From: an uncultured Caryophanales bacterium
GTDB lineage: Bacteria > Bacillota_I > Bacilli_A > Acholeplasmatales > Anaeroplasmataceae
Length of the DNA stretch: 64,000 bases
NCBI GenBank assembly: GCA_946626535.1
Contig: CAMOUK010000001.1
Location: forward strand, 1 to 64,000
Direction: 5' to 3'
Shown: in pieces, positions 8,880-18,077 of the stretch
Numbering within the stretch: the first letter of the stretch is position 1
How the letters are laid out: each line of letters begins with the position of its first letter
Translations under genes and position numbers: made by a program
Notes under the pieces: model-generated
The model's input: only the letters and a program-made list of their open reading frames with translations
What the model was told of the DNA's origin: nothing
The model's database searches: none

Positions 8880-9968
8880 ATGAAATTAGGTTTATTTGGT
8901 TATGGAAATATTGGTAGAGGAGTCTATAAAGTAGCTCAAAATCTTCATATTAGCTACGATTGTACAATCAAAAAGGTCTTTGATTTACCTATTAAAAAGG
9001 CTGAGCTTGGTGATAAGCTAGTAACTGATATTAATGAGATAATTAACGACCCAGAAATTGGCGCTGTAGTAGAGGTATTAGGTGGACATGATCTTCCTTA
9101 TGAAGTTATTACAAAATGCTTAAAAAAGGGCAAATCTGTAGTTACAGCTAATAAGGAAGTTGTATCAATGCACCTAGAGGAATTTATCAATTTAGCGCAC
9201 TTAAATAATTGTTCATTCTGCTTTGAAGCATCTGCAGGAGGAGGAATTCCAATTTTAAGACCTTTAATTGATAATATTAAGGTAAATGATGTAAATGATA
9301 TTTATGGTATCTTAAATGGCACAACAAATTATATTTTAACTAGGATGGACGAAGATAATCTATCTTTTGATGATGCTTTAGCATTAGCTAAGCAAAATGG
9401 CTTTGCAGAAGCAAATCCTACAGCTGATTTAGAAGGCTTAGATATAACAAGAAAGATTAATATTATTTCATCTATCGCATTTAGAGGTACTATCAATAAT
9501 AATGATATTTATCATTATGGTATTACAGGTGTCAATAAAGAAATACTAAATAAAATTAAGGAATTAGGCTACGCATTAAAATTTGTTGCTTCATCAAAAC
9601 TTGATGGTAATCATTTAGCTATAAGAGTAGAACCAACAATGGTTAAACAAAATCATCCTTTCGCAACTGTTAAAAACGAATTTAATGCCATTATGTTTAC
9701 TGGTTCTACAAATGGAGATTTATTATTCTATGGTAAGGGTGCAGGTCCTATTCCAACAGCGACAGCTATTATTTCTGATATAGTATCTATTTTAGAAAAT
9801 AGAAGCTATATTGAATTTAAAAATGAAAATCATTTAGTTGTTAATAAAAATATTAAATCAAATTATAAATATTACATATTTGATGAAAATAATAATTATA
9901 AAATTGTTGAAGGTCCAAGTGATTCTACATTACTTTCTACAAAATTTTATGCAAGAGTGCTTGAATAG
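8880..9968 (+). CDS. hom: Homoserine dehydrogenase, short form
   Basis: Reduces aspartate semialdehyde to homoserine, feeding methionine and threonine. The N-terminal dinucleotide-binding GLFGYGNIGRGV, TANKEVVS, the substrate-domain FEASAGGGIPILRP and ILNGTTNYIL are all present. The chain is 362 residues, shorter than the usual 400-430, and the C-terminal ACT regulatory domain looks absent or reduced to a remnant. Feedback by threonine may therefore be weak; this is inference. The gene stands alone between its own promoter and terminator, near the metY-metA operon that uses its product. Confidence 0.93.
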   Translation: MKLGLFGYGNIGRGVYKVAQNLHISYDCTIKKVFDLPIKKAELGDKLVTDINEIINDPEIGAVVEVLGGHDLPYEVITKCLKKGKSVVTANKEVVSMHLEEFINLAHLNNCSFCFEASAGGGIPILRPLIDNIKVNDVNDIYGILNGTTNYILTRMDEDNLSFDDALALAKQNGFAEANPTADLEGLDITRKINIISSIAFRGTINNNDIYHYGITGVNKEILNKIKELGYALKFVASSKLDGNHLAIRVEPTMVKQNHPFATVKNEFNAIMFTGSTNGDLLFYGKGAGPIPTATAIISDIVSILENRSYIEFKNENHLVVNKNIKSNYKYYIFDENNNYKIVEGPSDSTLLSTKFYARVLE

Positions 9969-9974
9969 ATTGTT

Positions 9975-10012
9975 AAAGATAGTCAAAAATAAAAATTGAC
10001 TATCTTTTTTAT
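9975..10012 (+). terminator. Terminator of hom
   Basis: AAAGATAGTCAA (9975-9986) pairs with TTGACTATCTTT (9996-10007) over a 9-base loop, followed by T-rich sequence. Confidence 0.88.
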
Positions 10013-10140
10013 TTAAAATGTTTAATTTAACTATATCTTTTTTTACATTTGACTATGTTTAATAAAAAAACTTATTAAAGCCATTAATTAAAATTAATAT
10101 TTTTATATTCAAAATACTATAAATAAACATATTCAAATAA

Positions 10141-10169
10141 TTGAAATGATAATAAAAAAGTAATATAAT
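10141..10169 (+). promoter_or_regulatory. Promoter of the TPP-controlled thiT transcript
   Basis: TTGAAA (10141-10146) and a perfect TATAAT (10164-10169) are 17 bp apart, just upstream of the TPP aptamer. Confidence 0.75.
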
Positions 10170-10177
10170 AAACACGT

Positions 10178-10262
10178 CATATTAAGGGGAGCCATAAAGG
10201 CTGAGAGGATTTAAATATCGACCCTTAACCTGATCTAGGTAATGCTAGCGTAGGGATTAATA
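10178..10262 (+). promoter_or_regulatory. TPP riboswitch (THI element)
   Basis: The thiamine pyrophosphate aptamer is recognisable by AGGGGAGCC near 10185, GGCTGAGAGGA near 10199, CGACCCTTAACCTGATCT near 10219-10236 and GGTAATGCTAGCGTAGGGA near 10238-10256. It precedes thiT, so thiamine should switch off import of itself. A terminator hairpin follows at 10306, giving control at the level of transcription. Confidence 0.95.
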
Positions 10263-10305
10263 TTGATGTGTTTTTTAATGCTTTAATATTTTTTCTTAAA
10301 TTAAC

Positions 10306-10327
10306 ATGTCCTAGTGGACATTTTTTT
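10306..10327 (+). terminator. Riboswitch-controlled terminator before thiT
   Basis: ATGTCC (10306-10311) pairs with GGACAT (10316-10321) and runs into seven T. It lies between the TPP aptamer and the thiT ribosome site, in the place expected for the expression platform. Confidence 0.8.
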
Positions 10328-10347
10328 ATTTTAAGGGGGAAAGTTTT

Positions 10348-11052
10348 ATGGAGAAGAAATTCTCAACAAAGGTTTTGGCTGAAATTGCTATATTTGCCGC
10401 TATTGCCTTTGCACTTGACGCACTTCAAGCTGGTATTTGGAGAGGCGTTTGGCTTTCTGGTGGATCTATTGGATTTGCTATGGTGCCTATTTTTATTATT
10501 GCCTATAGAAGAGGCTTTTTACCAGGATTCTTATGTGGTTTTATTGTAAGTATTATTCAAATGCTTGGTGGCGTTTATGCAATTAATGGTTCATCATTTG
10601 ATAATCCATTTATGAAAGCTATGGGACCATTTTTCCAAATCATGCTTGATTATGTATTAGCTTATACTTGCGTTGGTCTATCAGGCGCATTTGCAGGCTT
10701 ATTCCATAAGAAGACAGACAAAAAATATCAAGCATTATGGATTATTGTTGGTACAGTTGTAGGAGGCTTATTAAAGTATTTCTGCCATGTACTTGCTGGT
10801 GGTTGGTTCTGGTTAAATCAAGGCGGATCATTCTGGGGTGTTAATGATAGTTCTTGGTTATATTCATTTGTCTATAATGGAGCATTTATGATTCCTAACA
10901 TTATTATTTGTACAGCTGTTACTGTTGCAATTAATGTTATTAATCCAATGTTCTTAAATCCAACATTAGGAGTTCAAGTTAATGAACTAGAAGATGATTC
11001 TAAAGTAATTAGATCAAATAGTGTTTTGGAGGAAAAAGTAAATGAAAAATAA
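10348..11052 (+). CDS. thiT: Thiamine transporter ThiT (ECF S-component)
   Basis: Membrane substrate-binding subunit of an energy-coupling-factor thiamine importer. It has about six hydrophobic segments, with the N-terminal LAEIAIFAAIAFALDALQ and GGSIGFAMVPIFIIAYRRG typical of ThiT. The central AGGWFWLNQGGSFWGVNDSSWLYSF region is rich in tryptophan, as expected for the thiamine pocket. The chain is 234 residues with a longer charged tail than usual. AAGGGGGA precedes the ATG. The ECF ATPases and T-subunit are not in the window. A TPP riboswitch controls it. Confidence 0.92.
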   Translation: MEKKFSTKVLAEIAIFAAIAFALDALQAGIWRGVWLSGGSIGFAMVPIFIIAYRRGFLPGFLCGFIVSIIQMLGGVYAINGSSFDNPFMKAMGPFFQIMLDYVLAYTCVGLSGAFAGLFHKKTDKKYQALWIIVGTVVGGLLKYFCHVLAGGWFWLNQGGSFWGVNDSSWLYSFVYNGAFMIPNIIICTAVTVAINVINPMFLNPTLGVQVNELEDDSKVIRSNSVLEEKVNEK

Positions 11053-11473
11053 AACTAAAATCACTTTAGTTTGTTTTGCAGGTATTTTAACAATATTTGC
11101 TTTAATGTTATACTGTCAAAGCTTTAGTGTAGAAAATGATGGTTGGGGAACAGATGTTTCTACAAATGAAGATTTATTAATTGGATTATTAGTTTCAATT
11201 ATTATTCTTACTTATTCAATTATTAATTTAGTATCTAAAAAGACAGAAGAAGAAATTCAATTCAGCAAATATGTAAGCTTTTCTGTTGCTACAGGATTAA
11301 TTAGCTTATATTCATTTGGTAAATTCTTTAAGGTTTTAGGAAAAACTTTATCAAAAGGTAAAGAATTTGTATTTACAGATTATCAAACATATCTATATTT
11401 AGGAATTGTATTATTACCATTATTAGTTTATTCAATATTTAAAGTTTTGGAAAAGAAAAAGAAAACAAATTAA
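11042..11473 (+). CDS. Unknown four-helix membrane protein after thiT
   Basis: A 143-residue protein with hydrophobic segments near residues 6-24, 43-61, 75-92 and 114-131 and a lysine-rich tail. I recognise no family. It overlaps thiT by 11 bases and must share the TPP-controlled transcript, so a role linked to thiamine uptake is a reasonable guess and nothing more. A GGAGG-type site inside the thiT end supports the start. Confidence 0.7.
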   Translation: MKNKTKITLVCFAGILTIFALMLYCQSFSVENDGWGTDVSTNEDLLIGLLVSIIILTYSIINLVSKKTEEEIQFSKYVSFSVATGLISLYSFGKFFKVLGKTLSKGKEFVFTDYQTYLYLGIVLLPLLVYSIFKVLEKKKKTN

Positions 11474-11482
11474 TATAGTATT

Positions 11483-11520
11483 AAAGAGTCTATATCTTAA
11501 GAATATATAGGCTCTTTTTA
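11483..11520 (+). terminator. Terminator of thiT operon
   Basis: AAAGAG-T-CTATAT (from 11483) pairs with ATATAG-G-CTCTTT (to 11517), ending in TTTTT. Confidence 0.8.
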
Positions 11521-11593
11521 ATTTTTAATAAAACTATTCAAACAAAAATAAAAAGCCTTTTTAAAACATAACGTGAATAAGAATAGGAAAGCA

Positions 11594-11617
11594 ATAAAAA
11601 AAGCCCTAAAAGGGCTT
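11594..11617 (-). terminator. Terminator of the 11633-11971 gene
   Basis: AAGCCCT (11601-11607) pairs with AGGGCTT (11611-11617). On the minus strand the stem is followed by six T (the A-run 11595-11600). Confidence 0.85.
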
Positions 11618-11632
11618 AAAATATGATTTAGA

Positions 11633-11971
11633 TTAGAAATCTACCTTCATCATACTATCGATTTTTTGCATCATTTTAATGAAATCGTAATTGTCTACTT
11701 GGAAACCATAATATTTATGGAAGCCTTGTTTTAATTCCACACCATCGATGATCATTGGATATACATATTGAGAATAGTACTTCATTAAGTTATTACTATT
11801 TTCAACTGTTGATTCATAAGCTAAAATTGATTCAACTGTGTCATGAAGTTTTGGCCAATTTTTTAAGTCAATAACTTTATATTCTCTCATTCTTTTATCA
11901 TAAATTGTATTAAGCTTATATAGCTCAGTTGTTAAGTTTTCCATCATATGATTATAAAATTGATCTACCAT
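11633..11971 (-). CDS. Hypothetical protein, 112 residues
   Basis: A soluble, mostly helical protein with many tyrosines and methionines (FYNHMMENL at the start, YYSQYVYPMIIDG in the middle). No motif or family is recognised. It has its own terminator and a GGGGGTAG ribosome-like site before the ATG, and sits alone between the thiT and metY-metA transcripts. The frame is open with no overlap to other genes, so it is probably real. Confidence 0.6.
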   Translation of the reverse strand: MVDQFYNHMMENLTTELYKLNTIYDKRMREYKVIDLKNWPKLHDTVESILAYESTVENSNNLMKYYSQYVYPMIIDGVELKQGFHKYYGFQVDNYDFIKMMQKIDSMMKVDF

Positions 11972-12071
11972 AAAATACTACCCCCAAATTTTCAAAAATA
12001 CAGTTCTTATTTTACTGGAAAAAAATATGAAATCAAGATGAAAACGTTTAACGAAATTAAGTTTTTTTTAT

Positions 12072-12102
12072 ATATAAAAAGTGCGATAAAATTCGCACTT
12101 TT
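12072..12102 (-). terminator. Terminator of metY-metA
   Basis: AAAAGTGCGA (12077-12086) pairs with TCGCACTTTT (12093-12102), directly after the metA stop on the minus strand, then T-rich sequence. Confidence 0.8.
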
Positions 12103-12103
12103 C

Positions 12104-13033
12104 TTAATCATTTTTATACTTTATTTTTGGATTTTTAAAATCATATGGAGTAATCTGATAAACGTAATAATTTAGCCAATTTGAATATAAAATATTAGCA
12201 GTAGAACGCCATAAGACATCTACATCAGTCTTATCAGCATTGAAATAGTTTTTTGGCTCCTTAATAGGTAGATTTAATGCTAAGTCTCTTTCATATTCTT
12301 TCTTTAAAGTATATTTATCATATTCTAGATGGCCTAGGATAAATAATTGCTTATTATCCTTAGACTTTAACATTGTAGTTCCAAGTTCATCAGATACTGC
12401 AAGAGGTATTAATTCCTTACAGCCTAACAATTCCTCTTCAGGATTATAGGTATGTCTTGATTGCGGAACATAAAAAATGTCATCTATTCCGTTTAGAAGA
12501 GCTTCATAAATTACTGATTTTTTATGTTTAAATACTCCAAAAATCTTTTCATTAGTAGGCTTTTTAGAAATATTATAGAAATAATTTAAGGCAGCCTGAG
12601 CGCCCCAACAGATAAACATAGTAGAAGTAACATTGGTCTTTGTGAATTCGAAAATTTTAGTTAATTCATCCCAATAATCAACATCTTTAAAATCTAAGTT
12701 TTCAACTGGCGCACCAGTTATAATCATTCCATCAAAATTCTTATCCTTAATCTTATCGAATGTTGTATAGAATTTTTCAAGATGAGAATAAGAAGTATTT
12801 TTAGATTCATGAGTAGATGGTGAAATTAATGTTAAATTAATTTGTAGTGGTGAATTAGCAAGTAGTCTACATAATTGAGTTTCAGTATCAATTTTTGTAG
12901 GCATTAGATTTAAAATTAATATTTCAATAGGTCTAATATCTTGGGAATGAGCTCTTAAAGAAGACATAACAAATATGTTTTCTTCTTTAAGTCTTTCATA
13001 AGCTGGAATATCCTTTGGGATAACAATAGGCAT
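12104..13033 (-). CDS. metA: Homoserine O-acetyltransferase, MetA type
   Basis: Activates homoserine for methionine synthesis. It is the MetA/HTS fold of 309 residues with catalytic Cys142 in FICWGAQAAL and VPQSRHTYN downstream. Residue 111 is glutamate in GAPVENL. Work on the Bacillus cereus enzyme tied Glu111 to acetyl-CoA use, whereas E. coli has glycine and uses succinyl-CoA, so acetyl-CoA is predicted. That fits the adjacent O-acetylhomoserine sulfhydrylase, whose stop overlaps this start (TAATG). Confidence 0.93.
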   Translation of the reverse strand: MPIVIPKDIPAYERLKEENIFVMSSLRAHSQDIRPIEILILNLMPTKIDTETQLCRLLANSPLQINLTLISPSTHESKNTSYSHLEKFYTTFDKIKDKNFDGMIITGAPVENLDFKDVDYWDELTKIFEFTKTNVTSTMFICWGAQAALNYFYNISKKPTNEKIFGVFKHKKSVIYEALLNGIDDIFYVPQSRHTYNPEEELLGCKELIPLAVSDELGTTMLKSKDNKQLFILGHLEYDKYTLKKEYERDLALNLPIKEPKNYFNADKTDVDVLWRSTANILYSNWLNYYVYQITPYDFKNPKIKYKND

Positions 13034-14307
13034 TATAAACTCTCCAATGCTTGTTTAATATCGTTAATTAAATCCTCTTTATTTTCGATTCCACATGACA
13101 TTCTTACTAAACCTGCTGGAATACCAGCCTCCTCTAATTGCTTATCTGTTAATTGTCTATGAGTAGAAGTAGCAGGGTTTAGACAGCAAGTTCTAGCATC
13201 TGCTACATGAGTTTCAATTGCGGCAAGCTTTAAAGCCTTCATAAACTTCATTGCGTTATCTCTACCACCCTTGATGACAAATGATACTACACCACAGCCA
13301 CCATTTGGTAGATATTTTTTAGCTAAATCATAATACTTATCACCTTTTAAGCTTGGATATCTTACGCTTTCAATTGCTGGATGATTTGCTAAAAATTCAG
13401 CTACTGCTTGACCATTTTCTACATGCTTTGGCATACGTACATGAAGTGATTCTAAGCCTAGGTTAAGTAAGAAGGCATTTTGAGGAGATTGGATAGAACC
13501 AAAATCTCTCATTAATTGAGCAGTACACTTAGTGATAAATGCACCCTCCTTACCAAATTTAGTTGCGTATGTAATACCATGGTAAGAATCATCTGGAGTA
13601 CATAATCCTGGGAATTTTTCCTTATGAGCCATCCAATCGAACTTACCAGCATCAACTATTGCACCACCAACGCCAGCACCATGACCATCCATATATTTAG
13701 TAGTAGAATGAGTTACGATATCAGCACCCCATTCAATTGGTCTACAATTAATAGGTGTTGGGAAAGTATTATCAACAATTAGTGGTACTCCATGCTTATG
13801 AGCTGCCTTCGCAAACTTTTCAATATCTAAGACAGAAAGAGCTGGGTTTGCGATAGTCTCACCAAATACAGCCTTTGTATTTTCCTTAAAGGCTGCATTT
13901 AATTCAATCTCACTAGCATCTGGAGAAACAAAAGTAGTAGTAATTCCCATCTTTGCCATAGTAACAGCTATTAAATTAAATGTTCCACCATAAATTGATG
14001 ATGAGCATACGATATGATCACCACATTGGCAGATATTAAATAGCGCGAAGAAATTTGCTGCTTGTCCAGAAGATGTAAGCATAGCTGCTGTTCCGCCCTC
14101 TAAAGCACAAATTTTAGCCGCAACATAATCATTTGTTGGGTTTTGTAATCTAGTATAAAAATATCCAGAAGCCTCTAAATCAAAAAGCTTACCCATATCC
14201 TCACTAGTATCATATTTAAATGTTGTAGATTGAATAATAGGAATTTGTCTTGGCTCTCCATTTTTAGGAGTATAGCCAGCTTGGACACATTTTGTTTCTA
14301 AATTCAT
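13033..14307 (-). CDS. metY: O-acetylhomoserine sulfhydrylase
   Basis: PLP enzyme that joins O-acetylhomoserine and sulfide (or methanethiol) to homocysteine (or methionine). The 424-residue length is typical of the MetY/Met17 branch of the Cys/Met family. The PLP lysine lies in THSTTKYMDGHG, and the N-terminal TKCVQAGY and QIPIIQSTTFKY are family marks. It is the first gene of the metY-metA operon, preceded by AAGGAAGG. Confidence 0.93.
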   Translation of the reverse strand: MNLETKCVQAGYTPKNGEPRQIPIIQSTTFKYDTSEDMGKLFDLEASGYFYTRLQNPTNDYVAAKICALEGGTAAMLTSSGQAANFFALFNICQCGDHIVCSSSIYGGTFNLIAVTMAKMGITTTFVSPDASEIELNAAFKENTKAVFGETIANPALSVLDIEKFAKAAHKHGVPLIVDNTFPTPINCRPIEWGADIVTHSTTKYMDGHGAGVGGAIVDAGKFDWMAHKEKFPGLCTPDDSYHGITYATKFGKEGAFITKCTAQLMRDFGSIQSPQNAFLLNLGLESLHVRMPKHVENGQAVAEFLANHPAIESVRYPSLKGDKYYDLAKKYLPNGGCGVVSFVIKGGRDNAMKFMKALKLAAIETHVADARTCCLNPATSTHRQLTDKQLEEAGIPAGLVRMSCGIENKEDLINDIKQALESL

Positions 14308-14341
14308 AATTACTACCTTCCTTTTTTTAAAATTTTCAAAT

Positions 14342-14349
14342 ATTATAGC
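14342..14349 (-). promoter_or_regulatory. Extended -10 promoter of metY
   Basis: On the minus strand TGCTATAAT is a perfect extended -10; the -35 region is poor. No S-box or T-box leader fits in the short space before metY. Confidence 0.5.
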
Positions 14350-14371
14350 ACAATTATTTATAATAATAAAT

Positions 14372-14395
14372 AAAAAAATGAGATAAAATATCTCA
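14372..14395 (-). terminator. Terminator after the 514-residue gene
   Basis: TGAGATA (14379-14385) pairs with TATCTCA (14389-14395); on the minus strand seven T follow. Confidence 0.82.
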
Positions 14396-14400
14396 ATTTT

Positions 14401-15945
14401 CTATAGTGAAACCGTAACTTTCACTTGAATATAACCATCTAAAACCTCAACTGTATTTTTTAGATATGACCTAATTAAATTATATTCAACTAAGGAAGCA
14501 TCATTAAAATAAGTTGAAAAATCAAATGTTATTTCCTTAGTTTCTTTATTAATTTTTAATAAATCAGATTCTAAATTTTGATCTAAAAATTCTAATAAGT
14601 TCTTTTGCTCATCATCATTTAGACTAACATCTCCAGCTTCTACACTTGATAAGACAGTAGTAATAGAATGATTTGAACCTAAATCATTAGCTTCTAAAGT
14701 AATATCAATTTTAATTTCTTTACCATTAAAATCAACTACTGTTGATAAAATGATTTTATGAAAAGAAGAAGTAATATAGATGCTTCCAATAGATATATAA
14801 TTTATAGAATTATCTTTAATAAATGTAAAGGTCTTACCAATAATTTCCCTATCATCTATTATAGCATTTATATTTTGATCATCTAAATTAACATTTACTC
14901 CAGGTGATAAGATACTAATACCAGCAGTTGATGTTTGAATTAAAGAAATAATATTTGTATCTTTTCTATCTACAACACCTGTATATAGCTTATTATTTGA
15001 AATACCTATAGATGTTAAATCTAAATCCTTAATTATATCTTTAGCCTCATCCTCAATATTACTATAGCCTCTAATTAAATAATCAGCCACATATGAAGCT
15101 TCCTTTTTATTTATTATTTTATTAGTTAATAAGCTTTCAGCCTTTAATATTGAATTATTCATAGGATCTGATGATAGCTCAAATGAATTATCAATTGCTG
15201 ATGAAAGCTTATCAAGATATAAAATAAAGCCTTTTTCTTTTCCTTCGAATGTAGAAGAATAGGTATCCTTATTTCTTTTCATTAAACTTAATAATGTATT
15301 AAATAAAGGATTATTTGATATATTTTTTTCTATAATAGTTAAAATCTCATCAATTGAAATAGTTAAATAAAACTTATCGTTTTTATACTCACAAACTACA
15401 TTATAGCCATTTTTAGCTAATTCCTTTTGGATATTTTTAGCATCTAAGGCACTATTTAGGATAGATTTAACTAAGAAAAAGTCACTATTAATTTTACCAA
15501 TTTGAGCCTTAGATACCTCTAAGATGAAATTATCACCATCCTGCTTAACATTTAAGGTTGATATTAAGCAGCTTTCATAAAAATATATTTGAATTGGAAC
15601 ATATAAGGTAAATGAATCATTTGATGTGTCCTCATCATCTAAATTATCATATGTAACGTAAATATTTTTAATTTGAAGTGGGCTTAAATTAATTTCATTA
15701 CTAATTCCTTCTAATAAAGCATTTAGAGTTGCCTCATCAAACAAATATGATAGCTTTTCATCTGTTTTAGCAGTTTCTAAAGCATTATAATTAAGTACTT
15801 CAACAGCATCAGCTGTAGAAATATTATTTTTAGCTTTATTATGATTATTATCAAATAGCATAATACCTAATGTAACAGCAACTATTATTACTAAAAGTAA
15901 TAAGAAGCCTAATAAAGCAAATATGATTTTAAATATTTTTTTCAA
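14401..15945 (-). CDS. Membrane-anchored extracytoplasmic protein, unknown
   Basis: A 514-residue protein with one N-terminal membrane segment (about residues 5-31, very rich in L, I and V) and the rest outside the membrane, acidic and asparagine-rich. Pieces such as SFTLYVPIQIYFYESCLISTL and the repeated L-LL-D-I patterns recall anchored proteins of the YpmS/DUF2140 type, but I cannot assign a family. The start is TTG with AAGGTG upstream. It is a single-gene unit with its own terminator, divergent from hemW. Confidence 0.7.
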   Translation of the reverse strand: MKKIFKIIFALLGFLLLLVIIVAVTLGIMLFDNNHNKAKNNISTADAVEVLNYNALETAKTDEKLSYLFDEATLNALLEGISNEINLSPLQIKNIYVTYDNLDDEDTSNDSFTLYVPIQIYFYESCLISTLNVKQDGDNFILEVSKAQIGKINSDFFLVKSILNSALDAKNIQKELAKNGYNVVCEYKNDKFYLTISIDEILTIIEKNISNNPLFNTLLSLMKRNKDTYSSTFEGKEKGFILYLDKLSSAIDNSFELSSDPMNNSILKAESLLTNKIINKKEASYVADYLIRGYSNIEDEAKDIIKDLDLTSIGISNNKLYTGVVDRKDTNIISLIQTSTAGISILSPGVNVNLDDQNINAIIDDREIIGKTFTFIKDNSINYISIGSIYITSSFHKIILSTVVDFNGKEIKIDITLEANDLGSNHSITTVLSSVEAGDVSLNDDEQKNLLEFLDQNLESDLLKINKETKEITFDFSTYFNDASLVEYNLIRSYLKNTVEVLDGYIQVKVTVSL

Positions 15946-16051
15946 AATAACACCTTCTTTATAACAAAATTTATTTTAACACAACTAGCTTTTTTAAACA
16001 ATAAATTATGATTAAATTTAAAAATATGTTATAATTTAAACGAGGTGCGCT

Positions 16052-17143
16052 ATGAAGGGTTTATATGTCCATATTCCATTTTGTAATTCAATATGTAGCT
16101 ATTGTGATTTCCCTAAAATCATAGCCAAAGATGATTTAAAGGAAGCCTATATAAATAAGCTAATTATAGAATTAGATTTATATAAAAATTATAATGTTGA
16201 TACTATCTTTATTGGTGGTGGAACACCTAATAGTCTACCTTTAAAGCTTTTAGAAAAGCTATTAAATAAATTAGATGAATATAATAATGATGTTATAGAA
16301 TACACTATTGAACTAAATCCAGAATTAATAAATGAGGACTTAGTTAAGCTACTTTCTAAGCATAAAATTAATAGGGTAAGTATGGGTGTTCAAACATTTA
16401 ATGAAAAATTATTAAAATTTTTAGGTAGAAAACACACTAAAAGTGATATAATAAATTCACTTACCCTTTTAAGGAAATATAATATCAATAATATTAATCT
16501 AGATTTAATGTTTGGAATTCCTTATCAAACAAAAGAAGATATTAATAATGATATAGAACAAGTATTAAGCCTTGATATAAAGCATATTTCTTATTATTGT
16601 CTTATTATAGAGGATAGAACAATACTTAAATATCAGCTAGATAAAAAACTAATTGAAATACCTGATGATGATTTTGATGCCGATAATTATTATTTCATAA
16701 AGAATAAATTAGAAAATAATGGCTTTATCCATTATGAAACATCTAATTATTCTAAGGGTGGCTATGAATCAATCCACAATCTAAAATATTGGGATTCTAA
16801 AGAATATATAGGTGTAGGGGCAGGAGCCTCTGGTTACCTAGATAGCTATAGATATGATAATAATAGAATTATCACTAAATATTTAGAAAGCTATATTTTA
16901 GATAAAGAGTTTATAAGTGATGAAGAAAAGAAAAAAGAATTCTTCATGCTAGGCTTAAGAAAAATAGAAGGTGTAAGTATTAAGGAATATAAGGATAGAT
17001 TTAATTCTGATCCTTTTAAGGATTTTAAGTTAGATGAATTAATTAAAAATAATTTAATTGTTAAAGAAGATGATTATATAAAAATTAAATCTGATAAATT
17101 ATTTTTAGCAAATCAAATTTTAATTGAATTTGTAGGTGAATGA
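16052..17143 (+). CDS. hemW: HemW-like radical SAM protein
   Basis: Radical SAM protein related to oxygen-independent coproporphyrinogen oxidase, now viewed as a haem chaperone in many bacteria. The cluster motif is CNSICSYCDF (Cys11, Cys15, Cys18), and GGGTPNSLP follows near 56-64. The 363-residue length and the YETSNYSKGGYESIHNLKYW motif match HemW. No haem genes are nearby. A GAGGTG site precedes the ATG. The TGA stop overlaps the ribosome site of xerD, so the two are co-transcribed. Confidence 0.9.
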   Translation: MKGLYVHIPFCNSICSYCDFPKIIAKDDLKEAYINKLIIELDLYKNYNVDTIFIGGGTPNSLPLKLLEKLLNKLDEYNNDVIEYTIELNPELINEDLVKLLSKHKINRVSMGVQTFNEKLLKFLGRKHTKSDIINSLTLLRKYNINNINLDLMFGIPYQTKEDINNDIEQVLSLDIKHISYYCLIIEDRTILKYQLDKKLIEIPDDDFDADNYYFIKNKLENNGFIHYETSNYSKGGYESIHNLKYWDSKEYIGVGAGASGYLDSYRYDNNRIITKYLESYILDKEFISDEEKKKEFFMLGLRKIEGVSIKEYKDRFNSDPFKDFKLDELIKNNLIVKEDDYIKIKSDKLFLANQILIEFVGE

Positions 17144-17144
17144 A

Positions 17145-18059
17145 ATGAAAAAGATTGAAGACCAGACTCCTTTTTTTGAGGTATCTGATTTTAAATATTA
17201 TCTAGAGGATAAAAGATCTTCTGAAAATACTATAGCTGCATATATAAGTGATTTAACTCAATATTCTATATTTTTAAAAACATATGAAAATATATTTGAT
17301 GTTAATGATATAACTAGAGAAGATGTTGAAAAATATGTCTTATCCTTAAAAAGAAAGGACTTATCTAAACAAACTATCTCTAGAAAAATAATTGCAGTAA
17401 AAGAATTTCATTCATTTTTATTATCAGAAAATATCACTAAAGATAACCCAGCTAAAAATATTGATTCACCTAAAAAATCAAGACCGCTACCTGTTGTTTT
17501 ATCAACTGAAGAAGTTACTAGGATGCTAGAATCTATAGATGGTGAAGATGACCTAGATGTTAGAAATAGGGCTATGATGGAGGTCTTATACGCTACAGGC
17601 TTAAGAATTTCTGAACTTTTAGATTTAACCTTAGGCGATCTTCATTTAAGAGAATCTTATATAAGGGTAGTTGAAGGTAAGGGTGAAAAGGATAGAATTG
17701 TACCAATTGGTAAGGTTGCTATCTCATATTTAGATAAATATCTAAAAACTGCAAGATTAAACCTAACTAAAAAATCTAAAAAAGAATCAATGCTTGTCTT
17801 TTTCAATTATAAGGGAGAAAAAATGTCTAGACAGGGCTTTTATAAATATATTCAAAAGCTTGCCCTAGATAATGGAATAGAAAAGAAAATATCACCACAT
17901 ACAATTAGGCATAGCTTTGCTACACACCTACTTGAGGGTGGTGTTGATTTAAGAGTTGTTCAGGTATTATTAGGGCATGAGGATATCTCAACAACTCAAA
18001 TATATACACATATAGATAAATCTAGGCTTAAAGCCGAATATGATAAAATATTTAAATAA
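17145..18059 (+). CDS. xerD: Tyrosine recombinase XerD-like
   Basis: Site-specific recombinase for chromosome dimer resolution at dif. The catalytic set is visible: Arg in ATGLRISELL, Lys in the following beta hairpin, HTIRHSFATHLL, GHEDISTTQIYTH with the final tyrosine. An N-terminal SAM-like domain with SENTIAAYISDL is present. ATG 17145 is preferred to GTG 17136 because GTAGGTGA lies 5 bases upstream. The length is about 304 residues. A dif-like site lies 4.6 kb downstream. XerD versus XerC is judged from general similarity only. Confidence 0.9.
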   Translation: MKKIEDQTPFFEVSDFKYYLEDKRSSENTIAAYISDLTQYSIFLKTYENIFDVNDITREDVEKYVLSLKRKDLSKQTISRKIIAVKEFHSFLLSENITKDNPAKNIDSPKKSRPLPVVLSTEEVTRMLESIDGEDDLDVRNRAMMEVLYATGLRISELLDLTLGDLHLRESYIRVVEGKGEKDRIVPIGKVAISYLDKYLKTARLNLTKKSKKESMLVFFNYKGEKMSRQGFYKYIQKLALDNGIEKKISPHTIRHSFATHLLEGGVDLRVVQVLLGHEDISTTQIYTHIDKSRLKAEYDKIFK

Positions 18060-18077
18060 TAAAGGAGTAAAAGATAT

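Noticed and set aside
10268..10549. 93-residue frame overlapping thiT
   Set aside because: It lies in the riboswitch expression platform and out of frame with thiT, whose family match is clear.
11948..12175. 75-residue plus-strand frame between the 112-residue gene and metA
   Set aside because: It crosses the metA terminator and the end of metA, and has low-complexity content.
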